Shown here piece by piece: positions 6,593 to 15,208 of a stretch of DNA of 64,000 bases. The notes below the pieces were generated by a model that worked only from the letters and a program-made list of their open reading frames with translations, ran no database searches and had not been told where the DNA came from. A program made the position numbers and the translations under genes. The DNA comes from Nitrospira sp. (GTDB lineage Bacteria; Nitrospirota; Nitrospiria; Nitrospirales; Nitrospiraceae): NCBI GenBank assembly GCA_029881435.1, contig JAOUMR010000003.1, positions 1 to 64,000 of the forward strand, given 5' to 3'. How positions within the stretch are numbered: position 1 is the first letter of the stretch; every line of letters starts with the position of its first letter.

Positions 6593-8143
6593 TTATTCCA
6601 CCAACTGCGATCGTTCTCGCCCAAGAAGGAGATCGTAGGGAGCAAAGTCGTCGCTCAATACGACGCCTGAAGGCCACGGCTCGGTTCGGCGGGTGCTCAG
6701 CAGCGCGATGGTTTCAATCGGTAATCGCTGACTCTGTGCCATTTCCGAGATTCTCGCCTCGATCTGGTTTACCGATTCTGTTTCGATGAGATGACCTCCA
6801 AAAAAGATCAAATTTTTGGCCGGGGTCATCCCGGTTTTCCATGGGCCTTCGACTGCGAACGTAAGAAGAGCTGGGAAGGCCTGTTTCATGGTTTGGACGA
6901 CGGCTGCAGCTCGGGCAAGGTCTCCTTCTTTGCTGGACGATGCCAGGTTGACGGCAAGGACTCCGTCCGGGTTTAAACGTGTCCGTACTAAGGAGTAGAA
7001 CTCTGCCGTGGTGAGATGAAAGGGAATCATGTCTCGTGCGAAGGCATCGATCCACATGAGATCGTAGGTACGGTCCGTGGCATTGAGAAACGCCCGCCCA
7101 TCTTTCACGAAAACACGATGGTTAGCCGGCGGGTGATACTCGAAAAATTCTTCAGCCATGCGGACTACGACCGGATCGAACTCCACGATATCCACTTCCA
7201 GGGCAGGCCAATATTTTGCCAACCATTTGGCTATCGAGCCGCCGCCGTGACCAAGAATGAGGCTGCGTTGTGGCCGCGGGGCTAGTGCCAGCGAAGACAC
7301 CATCATTTGGCTGTAGGGGAGAAACAGATATACGGGGTCGGCCGTCCACATGGTGGCATGAAACGTTCGATCTAACACCAGATATCGAAAGAGATCGTCT
7401 TCTCGAATACGAACTTGCTGATAAGGGCTTTCTTCTTGATGAATCGGGACCTTCAATCGTTGGAGTGGGAAGAGGGCGGTTGTCCCCAATACGGCGCAAC
7501 AGCTCAGGACGATCAACAATACACTCCGGCTGGTCGAGGTTCCTTTCACGAGCCACCAGATTCCAAGTCCTACCTGTGTACCGCCTAGCCATGCGACCAA
7601 CGATTGACTGCCGACCCAAGAGAGGAGGAAGAACGCCGTTCCCCAGGTTCCGGCCAAGCTTCCCACGGTCGAAAGGGCGATCATCCGCCCGGTTTGTCGA
7701 CCGAGGTGATCCATGTCTGCCACCGCCAGTCGTAACATGGCTGGTAGGACACCGCTGAGCCCGAACGCTGGTGGTGCGAGCAGAACGGTTGCCGCAAGGC
7801 AGGGGCCCAAGCGCGGGTCTTGAACCAATTTTTCGATTTCGAAGAGGATGGGTTGGTTTGCCCACGCGATGAGAAAGGTCCACGCTCCAGAGAACAGCAG
7901 TAATGCCGCCAGCACTCGCCCATCGGTGTAGCGATCGGAGATCCACCCACCGAACGCATACCCGCTGCTCATGGCGGCCAGAATCACTCCTATCAAGGCA
8001 CCCCACACGAACAACGAACTGCCGAATACCGGTGCCAATAGGCGACTGCCTAAGATTTCCAATGCCATGACCACTGCGCCGGTCACGAGAGCGGTCAAGA
8101 GTAAAAACCAACGGGGAATTTGTGACCTATGTGAGGGAGTCAT
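6593..8143 (-). CDS. Integral-membrane spermidine synthase-like protein
   Basis: A 516-residue protein. The first ~220 residues hold about seven hydrophobic helices, beginning FLLLTALVTGAVVMALEILG. Residues about 280-460 form a spermidine-synthase-like Rossmann domain: SLILGHGGGSIAKWL for cofactor binding, VDIVEFDPVVVRMAEEFF, the acidic VKDGRAFL, and DLMWIDAFARDMIPFHLTT. Such fused proteins are widespread and mostly uncharacterised; whether they make polyamines is uncertain. The glycine loop has GHGGG rather than the usual GGGDG, so its substrate may differ. It is convergent with otsB and divergent from ugd. Confidence 0.8.
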   Translation of the reverse strand: MTPSHRSQIPRWFLLLTALVTGAVVMALEILGSRLLAPVFGSSLFVWGALIGVILAAMSSGYAFGGWISDRYTDGRVLAALLLFSGAWTFLIAWANQPILFEIEKLVQDPRLGPCLAATVLLAPPAFGLSGVLPAMLRLAVADMDHLGRQTGRMIALSTVGSLAGTWGTAFFLLSWVGSQSLVAWLGGTQVGLGIWWLVKGTSTSRSVLLIVLSCCAVLGTTALFPLQRLKVPIHQEESPYQQVRIREDDLFRYLVLDRTFHATMWTADPVYLFLPYSQMMVSSLALAPRPQRSLILGHGGGSIAKWLAKYWPALEVDIVEFDPVVVRMAEEFFEYHPPANHRVFVKDGRAFLNATDRTYDLMWIDAFARDMIPFHLTTAEFYSLVRTRLNPDGVLAVNLASSSKEGDLARAAAVVQTMKQAFPALLTFAVEGPWKTGMTPAKNLIFFGGHLIETESVNQIEARISEMAQSQRLPIETIALLSTRRTEPWPSGVVLSDDFAPYDLLLGRERSQLVE

Positions 8144-8270
8144 GGGTTGAACTGAGGGGGTTGAACAGGCTCCTTGTCCGCTCTGAACAGCGTCGGATTG
8201 TACTCAAGGCATTTTCAGAGAGTCAATGAAACGTATCAGACTACTCGTTTCAGACCGATCTTGGAATTCA

Positions 8271-8299
8271 TTGCTCGTAGTCATCCAGGTTGCTATACT
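8271..8299 (+). promoter_or_regulatory. Putative ugd promoter
   Basis: TTGCTC (8271-8276) and TATACT (8294-8299) are separated by 17 bases, 35 bases before the ugd start. Further upstream an inverted repeat TGAAACG...CGTTTCA (8227-8233 and 8246-8252) may be an upstream regulatory site. Both are pattern matches only. Confidence 0.48.
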
Positions 8300-8334
8300 C
8301 TCCACCGAATTACTTACTGCAAGGAGGGCGAGGC

Positions 8335-9648
8335 ATGCACATTAGTGTGATCGGAACTGGGTACGTTGGACTCGTTACTGGAGCGTGCTTTGCTGAATTT
8401 GGTGTTCATGTCACCTGTATGGACAGTGATAGCCGAAGGATTGAAAAGCTTGAGAAGGGCGAGATTCCGTTTTATGAGCCGGGTATCGCAGAGCTTGTGG
8501 CCAAGGGAGTCAAAGAAGGCCGACTGAGTTTCACCACGAATATCGCCCAAGCGGTCGACAAGGCGCTGGTCATTTTCATCGCTGTGGGAACACCTCCCAG
8601 TGCTGATGGCAGCGCCGACCTCTCGTTTGTCAAAGAGGTGGGGAAAGGCATCGCCCACCATATGACCAGCTATAAAGTGATTGTGACCAAGTCGACTGTT
8701 CCGGTAGGGACGGGAGAAACCATACGTGAGGTCGTCAAGAAAACCCAAAAATCGCCTATTCGGTTCGATATTGTCTCTAATCCTGAGTTCTTGCGGGAAG
8801 GGTCGGCGATTGAGGACTTCATGCGGCCTAATCGCGTGGTGATCGGCGCTGATAGTGATCAGGCGATTGCTATTATGAAGGATCTGTATCGTCCGCTCTA
8901 CCTGATTGAAACACCGATTGTGGTCACCGATGTTCCAACTGCCGAGCTCATCAAGTACGCGTCCAATGCATTTTTGGCTACAAAGATTTCCTTCATCAAT
9001 GAAATCGCCAACCTCTGCGAACGAGTTGGAGCCAACGTCCAGCTGGTGGCGAAGGGCATGGGTCTTGACCATCGAATCGGGTCAAAGTTTCTACACGCCG
9101 GTCCTGGATTTGGTGGGTCCTGCTTCCCTAAGGATCTGGCGGCACTCATTCAGACCGGTGAGCGCAATGGTTATCCGATGCAGATAGCCTCAGCAGCTTC
9201 CCGAGTGAACGATATTCAGCGAGGGCGGATGGTCGATAAGATTCGTGAGTCAGTCGGAGGACTGAAAGGGAAGACATTGGCTATGCTCGGCCTTTCCTTC
9301 AAGCCGAACACCAATGATCTTCGAGAAGCCCCGGCCTTGGCGATCAGTCGAGAACTTTTGGCAGAAGGCGCGGCCATTCGCACGTATGACCCGGAGGCGA
9401 TGGCAGAAGCATGCCAATTGATACCGGAGCTTCAAGCGTGCCGAGACACCTATCATGCGGCGGAGGGGGCTGATGCGTTGGTGATCATGACGGAGTGGAA
9501 TGTGTTTCGAAGTCTGGACTTCGACAAGTTGAAGGCTGCGATGCGTACTCCGGTTTTGCTTGATCTGCGGAATATCTATGATCCTGAGCGCGCTGCCGTT
9601 GCTGGATTCAAATATGTCTCTGTGGGACGCGTCTCACAGAATCCATAA
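8335..9648 (+). CDS. ugd: UDP-glucose 6-dehydrogenase
   Basis: A 437-residue enzyme that oxidises UDP-glucose twice with NAD+ to UDP-glucuronate, a precursor of surface polysaccharides. The NAD site is VIGTGYVGL at residues 5-13. The catalytic cysteine lies in GFGGSCFPKD (Cys263), the catalytic Lys in the central KYASNAFLATKISFINE helix, and the C-terminal UDP-binding domain has LGLSFKPNTNDLREAP. The ATG at 8335 is preceded by AAGGAGGG, which decides the start over longer upstream frames. It stands alone, convergent with the HEAT-repeat operon. Confidence 0.96.
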   Translation: MHISVIGTGYVGLVTGACFAEFGVHVTCMDSDSRRIEKLEKGEIPFYEPGIAELVAKGVKEGRLSFTTNIAQAVDKALVIFIAVGTPPSADGSADLSFVKEVGKGIAHHMTSYKVIVTKSTVPVGTGETIREVVKKTQKSPIRFDIVSNPEFLREGSAIEDFMRPNRVVIGADSDQAIAIMKDLYRPLYLIETPIVVTDVPTAELIKYASNAFLATKISFINEIANLCERVGANVQLVAKGMGLDHRIGSKFLHAGPGFGGSCFPKDLAALIQTGERNGYPMQIASAASRVNDIQRGRMVDKIRESVGGLKGKTLAMLGLSFKPNTNDLREAPALAISRELLAEGAAIRTYDPEAMAEACQLIPELQACRDTYHAAEGADALVIMTEWNVFRSLDFDKLKAAMRTPVLLDLRNIYDPERAAVAGFKYVSVGRVSQNP

Positions 9649-9666
9649 AGCAATTCCTAAGCTGAT

Positions 9667-10371
9667 TTACGTCAGCCGTGGTAGCTCGGTCTTGACCTGC
9701 TCCTTGGTTTTTGGCTTATACCCCATCCGGTCCAGGACCTTCATGATTCGTGTTTTCAGCCGTTCATCGGCTTCGGTCAATGCAGTGGCCAGCGGTTCGA
9801 CAGCCGGTTTACCGATCTTTCGAAGAATTTCGGTGGCCGATTGACGAATCTCATCTTCTTCGGAGACCAGTAACGGAATTAGCGACGGGACAGACGGGCC
9901 ACCCAGTTTGATCAATGAATCGTACGCCCGTTGCCGGACATCGCCGACCTCGTCGTTCAGTGCCGACACTAACGGATCGACGGCGCGGGGGTCTTTCAAC
10001 TCACCCAAGACCTCTGCCGCATACTTGCGGTTCAACCAGTGCGAATCCTTGAGGTCAAGCAGCATTGCGTCGGCCCTGGCGGTGTTCGGGTCTTTCGCCC
10101 GAATCCTGAAGCTGGTGGCAACGCGCTTCCCACCTTCTTCCACAACACGGATGGTTGCTCCATCACCGGCCTTGAGTTTCTTGAGATCTTCCAGGGCCTC
10201 CTCAGCTACGTCGAGGACGACGGTTTTGCCGTCGTAGGCCAGGAGCTCAACCTCAAGCTGTCTGCTCTCTGGGTTGACCATGACAACCCGTTCCGTCACG
10301 AGATTGAAGCCGTCTTTTTTCTCTCCACCTTTAGGAGCAATCTGAATCAACTTTGGAGCTTCGTCCGCCAT
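9667..10371 (-). CDS. HEAT-repeat protein with N-terminal beta domain (HEAT-5)
   Basis: A 234-residue protein, last of five consecutive HEAT-repeat genes. Residues 1-90 are not HEAT: they look like a small beta barrel (LVTERVVMVNPESRQLEVEL, GKTVVLDV, DGATIRVVEEGGKRVATSF). Residues about 95-215 hold three to four PBS-lyase-type HEAT repeats, such as NRKYAAEVLGELKDPRAVDP. HEAT arrays are protein-interaction scaffolds, and no catalytic motif is visible. It is 26 bases behind HEAT-4 and converges on ugd with no obvious terminator between. A CpcE/NblB-like lyase name would not be justified in an organism without phycobilisomes. Confidence 0.82.
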   Translation of the reverse strand: MADEAPKLIQIAPKGGEKKDGFNLVTERVVMVNPESRQLEVELLAYDGKTVVLDVAEEALEDLKKLKAGDGATIRVVEEGGKRVATSFRIRAKDPNTARADAMLLDLKDSHWLNRKYAAEVLGELKDPRAVDPLVSALNDEVGDVRQRAYDSLIKLGGPSVPSLIPLLVSEEDEIRQSATEILRKIGKPAVEPLATALTEADERLKTRIMKVLDRMGYKPKTKEQVKTELPRLT

Positions 10372-10397
10372 GTGTAGCTATCCTCTTTTGAAATAAG

Positions 10398-11165
10398 TTA
10401 TTGCGATTCAGGTTTCCAGCCGAGACTCACCAACACAGCGTCGACCGTTTCCTGCACCATTGTGTTCTCGTCTTCTCGCAGTGCCAACAAGGGTTGAATG
10501 GCGTCTCTGGCACCGAGTCGAGCGAGCGATTCCGCGGCATTCCGTCGGACCAGCCAGTCTTCATCCTGCAGGGAATCGATCAAGGGCGTGATGCCTCTCG
10601 GATCACCGATTTTTCCCAACGCCTCCGCCGCATGACGGCGAACCATCCAATTGGAGCCCAGAAGCCCATCGATTAATGCCTCCACGGCCCGCACATCGCC
10701 GATCTTTTTGAGAACTCGGGCTGCATCTTCGCGCAGGGTGCTGTCCATAAGCGCGTCGATGAGTCCAGGCACTGCTTGGGGATCGCCGATCCGTTCCAGA
10801 GCCCATACCGCCGCGGTGCGTACCGCACCGTCTTTGTCTTTGATGGCTCCGACCAGCGGTTCCACGGCTCGCCTATCACGTAATTTTCCGAGTGCCGAGG
10901 CCGCCTGTTCTCGAATCGCCCATGAATCGTCCAGCAACGCGTCGATCATCGGTTCCACGACGGACGGTCCCATGCGGACCACCGCGCTAGTCGCGGCTTC
11001 TCGAATGACCGCATCCTCATCGGCCATCAAGTCGATCAATCGAGGAAGTGCTTCCGGTCCGGTCTGACCAAGGCTTGCAATGGCGTGATCGCGCAGGGCT
11101 TCGTTCTCATCGTGTAACGCCTGGATCAGTTGCTCAATTCGACCGGATGCTTCCTGCTCAGTCAT
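10398..11165 (-). CDS. HEAT-repeat protein (HEAT-4)
   Basis: A 255-residue protein made almost wholly of about seven 31-residue HEAT repeats of the form DDSWAIREQAASALGKLRDR followed by AVEPLVGAIKD. Trp at the repeat start and Arg-Ala-Ala in the second helix recur. There is no signal peptide, so it should be cytoplasmic. The ATG overlaps the end of HEAT-3 by 8 bases. Function is unknown; the regular, full-length superhelix suggests a binding scaffold. Confidence 0.85.
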   Translation of the reverse strand: MTEQEASGRIEQLIQALHDENEALRDHAIASLGQTGPEALPRLIDLMADEDAVIREAATSAVVRMGPSVVEPMIDALLDDSWAIREQAASALGKLRDRRAVEPLVGAIKDKDGAVRTAAVWALERIGDPQAVPGLIDALMDSTLREDAARVLKKIGDVRAVEALIDGLLGSNWMVRRHAAEALGKIGDPRGITPLIDSLQDEDWLVRRNAAESLARLGARDAIQPLLALREDENTMVQETVDAVLVSLGWKPESQ

Positions 11166-12258
11166 GCTCGGTGTCCTCTAAGTGGGTTGGAGTTTCCATA
11201 GCCGTGATCGACTCGAGTTTATCGGCGATCAGGCCGGCATTGTAGGCCACCAGGCCATCACGATCGGTCTTGAGCCGATCAAACAGGTCTTTGTGCGGAC
11301 GCAAGCTCCCCACATCCTTGATCTTGGCCAAGGCTTCCATGGCATACACGCGCAACGGACGGATTGGAATGGCGTCAAGATAGAGATGAGTCGGACGTGC
11401 ATCGCCGATCAAGCCAAGCGCCTTAATGGCCAACTCTTTGACGCCGGTGTCTTTGTCATGCTCCAACCGCTTCATCAATGGCTCGACTGCCCGGACATCT
11501 CCGATTTTCCCCAGTAAGTCTGCGGCTGCCTCACGTACAAGCCAGTCATCGTCTTCAAGGTACTCGATCAGGATTTCTACGCTCGGTCGTCCGATCCTGA
11601 GTAAATCAATGACCGTGGCCAGACGCGCTTCCTCACGTTCGCTGGCGCCTTCGACGTCTCGCAATGCATTAAACGTCGCATCCATCCGCTCGCGGATCGC
11701 GGTCAATTTTTTCAACGTGGCGACGGCGATGTCTTGGACAGCTGGTTGACCCATCGCATCGATAAAGGCATCGACTGAACGGGGGTCCAATAGTTGATCC
11801 AACATCAAAGCTGCGGCAATTTGGGCATCCTGTTCGGGATGTTTCAACATCTCGCATAATGGCAGGATGGCGGTTGGAATTGCTCCGATCAAATGCGTCA
11901 GCACCTGCCTTGCCGTCCCGTCCGAAGTTTTGGGAAGCAGGGCAACCAACGCGCGGGCAGTGTCCGTATCGAGTACTCCCGCCATCTGCTCGAGAGCCGT
12001 TGCGCCCGCACTTCGGACAACCTCCTCATCATGTTCAAGGAGGTCGACAAGGGCCACGCCGGCTTGCGGGTCTTTAATGCGGGCCAACATCGCTGCGGCT
12101 TCTTTCTTCAACTCAGGTGGTCCAGACCGTAGTGCCTCTATGAGCGCTTGGACAGAGCGAGGACCCCCTGCCACACAGGCCGCCGTCGCGCGCATGCGTC
12201 GCCAATCCTCTTCATGGATCAGTTCGGAGATCAGTGTCTCGATCGTCTCGTTCGACAT
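11158..12258 (-). CDS. HEAT-repeat protein (HEAT-3)
   Basis: A 366-residue protein with about eight to ten HEAT repeats, more divergent than its neighbours. The central part has a helical insertion around MDATFNALRDVEGASEREEA, and the last repeat region (IPIRPLRVYAMEALAKIKDV) is followed by a C-terminal helix. The start MSNETIETLISELI was chosen because it lines up with the starts of the other HEAT proteins and falls five bases after the HEAT-2 stop. An in-frame ATG at 12300 would overlap HEAT-2 by 37 bases. Neither has a clear ribosome-binding site, so translation may be coupled. Cytoplasmic scaffold by inference. Confidence 0.8.
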   Translation of the reverse strand: MSNETIETLISELIHEEDWRRMRATAACVAGGPRSVQALIEALRSGPPELKKEAAAMLARIKDPQAGVALVDLLEHDEEVVRSAGATALEQMAGVLDTDTARALVALLPKTSDGTARQVLTHLIGAIPTAILPLCEMLKHPEQDAQIAAALMLDQLLDPRSVDAFIDAMGQPAVQDIAVATLKKLTAIRERMDATFNALRDVEGASEREEARLATVIDLLRIGRPSVEILIEYLEDDDWLVREAAADLLGKIGDVRAVEPLMKRLEHDKDTGVKELAIKALGLIGDARPTHLYLDAIPIRPLRVYAMEALAKIKDVGSLRPHKDLFDRLKTDRDGLVAYNAGLIADKLESITAMETPTHLEDTEHD

Positions 12259-12263
12259 GGTAT

Positions 12264-13361
12264 TCAACGATGAATGGTCGACATTCGCCGCGGTCTCCAT
12301 CCAGCCAGAGTCAATGTTTCACGGACATGGAAGCGGAAATTGTCGTCTTGTGAATGGTTCAACAGCGGAATCAGAAAAGGAATGACCTTTGAGCCAAATT
12401 TAGCCAACGCCGATGCTGCCTCTGCCCTTGTCGATGTCGGCTCTAACGCCGCAACAAGCGAGGGAATTGCCCGATCGTCCCCGATCTCGCCCAGGGCGCG
12501 CACCGCCGCACCTTGGGTGATGAGTGCTTCGGTCCATTGATCACCATAGCCACCCACCGTCTTCGTTATTTCAGGAAGACAGGCTCCAGTCACGAGCTCG
12601 ATCAGCATTGGAACTGCCCGAGTATCACCGATTCTGCCGAGTGCTTGGACCGCCACAGTTTGCAAACCAGGCTCACGCATGGCTGTGAACAAATATTCAA
12701 CGGACCGAGGATCTCCGATCTCCCCCAGGGCCCGTACCGCGTCTTCGCGAACTGCAGAATCCTGATCGTTGAACAACACCGACAGCAGTGGCTCCACCGC
12801 CTGTGGCGATTGAGTCTTGCCTAATGATTCCACTGCGTGGAGACGAACGAGCCATTCGTCATGCCGCAAGGCGTTCACTAACGACGGAATGGCTGCGTCG
12901 CCGATTGCAGCCAGTACCGCAGCGGCTTCCTCTCGCACGGCTTTCACCTTGTCTTGGAGCAGAGGAATGAGAGGCGCAATGGCATCGGTATGGCGAACCA
13001 AACCCAACGCCTTGGCTGCGTGCATCCTGACGATCCAATCATCACTACGGAGAGCCTTGATGAGTGGAGCAAGCACGCGTTCATCCGCGATCGTGGACAA
13101 AATTGCCGATGCTGCTTCCTGGACTGAAAGGTCAGACTGATCGAAGCAGGTACCCAAGGCTTCGACCGAAGGGGTGCCGATCGCACGTAAGGCTTCAATT
13201 GCCGCCTCACGAACGGAACGGTCCGGATCTCGAAGGAGGGTAATCAGGGGAGTCACCGCACGAGGATCCTTGAACGTGCCGAGCAGACGGGCAGCTTCTT
13301 CTCGGATAGCCCAGTCTTCATCCCTGAGCGCGGCAATCTGTTCCGACACCGCATCGGTCAT
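12264..13361 (-). CDS. HEAT-repeat protein (HEAT-2)
   Basis: A 365-residue protein of about ten HEAT repeats, starting MTDAVSEQIAALRDEDWAIR. One repeat near residue 255 is interrupted by an insertion of about 20 residues (GACLPEITKTVGGYGDQWTE) that may form a loop on the superhelix surface. The frame is open further upstream, but that part is the shadow of HEAT-1; the chosen ATG lies 28 bases after the HEAT-1 stop and has a GAG-type ribosome-binding site. No enzyme motif and no export signal. Confidence 0.83.
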   Translation of the reverse strand: MTDAVSEQIAALRDEDWAIREEAARLLGTFKDPRAVTPLITLLRDPDRSVREAAIEALRAIGTPSVEALGTCFDQSDLSVQEAASAILSTIADERVLAPLIKALRSDDWIVRMHAAKALGLVRHTDAIAPLIPLLQDKVKAVREEAAAVLAAIGDAAIPSLVNALRHDEWLVRLHAVESLGKTQSPQAVEPLLSVLFNDQDSAVREDAVRALGEIGDPRSVEYLFTAMREPGLQTVAVQALGRIGDTRAVPMLIELVTGACLPEITKTVGGYGDQWTEALITQGAAVRALGEIGDDRAIPSLVAALEPTSTRAEAASALAKFGSKVIPFLIPLLNHSQDDNFRFHVRETLTLAGWRPRRMSTIHR

Positions 13362-13389
13362 GGTGATCTCGACCCTTGATGTGGCCAAA

Positions 13390-14745
13390 TTATGCCGTGT
13401 CGCCGGACGGCCCAAATCGTCCGGTTTGCCCCAGCGGCCGATCGACGCGTAGATTGTCGGCTTGGCTCGAGCTGATTTCCACCGCTTCATCAGAGGGCAT
13501 CCATCCAAGCTTTTCCAAGGTTTCTAGGGTTATCTGCTTCAAGGCATCTTTTGCCGTTAGCCGCACAGACGCGTAAGAAAGCACGCGCTCTTTTTCGGCC
13601 TCGACTTCGGAGGCTTTGGGATCGTAAAGGAACGCGATCAGAGGTTCGATGGCTGCATCGCCGATGATCGTCAGCGCGGAGGCCGCTTTTTCACGCAATA
13701 CGCCATCCTTCAGTAACATGATCAAGTCCGGGATGACACGAGGGTCGCGAAATTGTCCGAGGGCAGTCGCCGCCGCTTCCTTGATGAACGCATCTTCACT
13801 GACGATGCACCCAGGTGTGGGCGAGCCTTCTTGCTTGATCCCTTTTCCCTTTAAGGCATTCAACACGGCCGACAGCGCGCGTGAATCGCCGATCATGCCG
13901 AGGGAGGCAATGGCATGTCGTTTCACGGCGCCGTCTTTCATCGCTTCTATAAGCGCATCAATGGCCCGAGCGTCGCCGATCATGCCGAGCGCGATGGTCG
14001 CGTCTTCGCGAACAGCCCGGTCCGAATCTTTGAGGGCGGCAATCAGTGCATCCACCACCTTTGCGTCTCGAACCCAGGTCCTGCCGATTTGATAGTCCGT
14101 CGTCATTCCGCCCAGCGCACGGGCAGCGTGACATCGGACCACGAAGTCCTTGTCCTTCAAACTTTCGATCAACGGATCGACCGAGGGATGTCCGATATAG
14201 ACCAGCGCGGTTCCTGCTGTTTCACGCACAATCTTGGAAGAGTCTCGGAACAGTTTAATCAAGGCCGGAACGGCTTTTGGATCGGCGATTTTGCCCAGTG
14301 CTTCGGCAGCGGCACTCTTGACCGCTCCGTCCCGATCGCGACACGTGAGGATTAAGGCATCGACTGAACGTGGGTCCTTGAGCTTGCCGGCGGCTTTCGC
14401 AGCGTGCTCCCGTACGCGCCACCGCTCGTCCTTCAGCCCCGCGATCAGTCGGTCGAGCACGCTCGGGCCCATTCTTGCTGTTGCGTCGACCGCTTGATCC
14501 CGCACTTCCATAATGGAATCGTTGAACAGAGCAATCAGGGCTTCGAGAGATTTCGGCCCGCCGATTTTTGCAACACCACATCCAGCGTGAGCGCGGACGG
14601 ACCAGAAGTCATCGCTGCAGGCGCCGATCAGCGCCTCCAAGGTCGCGGGGTCGCCCAGGTCCGCAAGAGTCTTCGCTGCCTCCTCACGGGTGGCATCGTC
14701 CACGTCTTCAAGCGCTTCTAAGAGATCGTCCAGTGCGTCAGCCAT
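13390..14745 (-). CDS. HEAT-repeat protein, largest of the cluster (HEAT-1)
   Basis: A 451-residue protein with about eleven to twelve HEAT repeats, each like DERWRVREHAAKAAGKLKDP followed by RSVDALILTC. Two repeats carry inserted loops (around GGMTTDYQIGRTWVRDAK and GKGIKQEGSPTPGCIVSEDA). The C-terminal ~40 residues are not HEAT and may be disordered. The ATG overlaps the preceding exported-protein gene by 8 bases, so the two are co-translated although one product is exported and this one is not. It belongs to the PBS-lyase HEAT class; function unknown. Confidence 0.84.
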   Translation of the reverse strand: MADALDDLLEALEDVDDATREEAAKTLADLGDPATLEALIGACSDDFWSVRAHAGCGVAKIGGPKSLEALIALFNDSIMEVRDQAVDATARMGPSVLDRLIAGLKDERWRVREHAAKAAGKLKDPRSVDALILTCRDRDGAVKSAAAEALGKIADPKAVPALIKLFRDSSKIVRETAGTALVYIGHPSVDPLIESLKDKDFVVRCHAARALGGMTTDYQIGRTWVRDAKVVDALIAALKDSDRAVREDATIALGMIGDARAIDALIEAMKDGAVKRHAIASLGMIGDSRALSAVLNALKGKGIKQEGSPTPGCIVSEDAFIKEAAATALGQFRDPRVIPDLIMLLKDGVLREKAASALTIIGDAAIEPLIAFLYDPKASEVEAEKERVLSYASVRLTAKDALKQITLETLEKLGWMPSDEAVEISSSQADNLRVDRPLGQTGRFGPSGDTA

Positions 14746-15202
14746 TGTTCGGTTGCTGCTCGTAATAGGGGTCGCGCTGTCCGCCGTGAGGGTACATCCG
14801 TTTGCACGACACGACCAGGGTCTGAGTCCCACGGCCACCCACGCACTGATCCAATGATGCTGAGAAATCGAGCATGCCGTTCAGATTGACGGTAAAAGGA
14901 AAGTCGAAGGTGAAGCTGATGAACTTGTACTTGCCTGGGCGCAACTGCAATTCGAGAAGCTCCGATGTCTTGGGGGCATCGAGCGACTCGGGGTCGGAAT
15001 TCCAGATGGAAGGAGTGATGCCCGGTATCTGCCACCATGACGTGGGCACCAACTTCGTGGCATCGATGGTAATTGGGTGCTCTTTGAGGTGAGCCGGTGG
15101 TTCTCCGGCAAAGCTCCATTGGGCAGAAGCAATCGTCAGCAAGCCGGCCAGTACCCACCCCAATACGAGGAGTCGCCGTCGTATCACAATGTCGTTGTGC
15201 AT
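14738..15202 (-). CDS. Small exported protein of unknown function
   Basis: A 154-residue protein with a clear signal peptide (RRRLLVLGWVLAGLLTIASA, then QWSFAGEPP). The mature part has PITIDATKLVPTSWWQIPG and a beta-rich C-terminal half with LELQLRPGKYKFISFTFDF and two cysteines (QCVGG, VSCKR) that could form a disulfide. No family was recognised. It lies 6 bases behind the phosphodiesterase-fold gene and overlaps HEAT-1, so it is tied to the operon. Confidence 0.72.
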   Translation of the reverse strand: MHNDIVIRRRLLVLGWVLAGLLTIASAQWSFAGEPPAHLKEHPITIDATKLVPTSWWQIPGITPSIWNSDPESLDAPKTSELLELQLRPGKYKFISFTFDFPFTVNLNGMLDFSASLDQCVGGRGTQTLVVSCKRMYPHGGQRDPYYEQQPNNG

Positions 15203-15208
15203 GGGCCG

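Noticed and set aside
7152-8111. A 319-codon minus-strand frame inside the spermidine-synthase-like gene
   Set aside because: It is Arg/Ser-rich, in another frame of the same strand, with no family; the 516-residue frame carries all the motifs.
9667-14745. CRISPR-like or recent DNA tandem repeats in the HEAT genes
   Set aside because: The repetition is at protein level only; the DNA copies have diverged and have no regular spacer structure.
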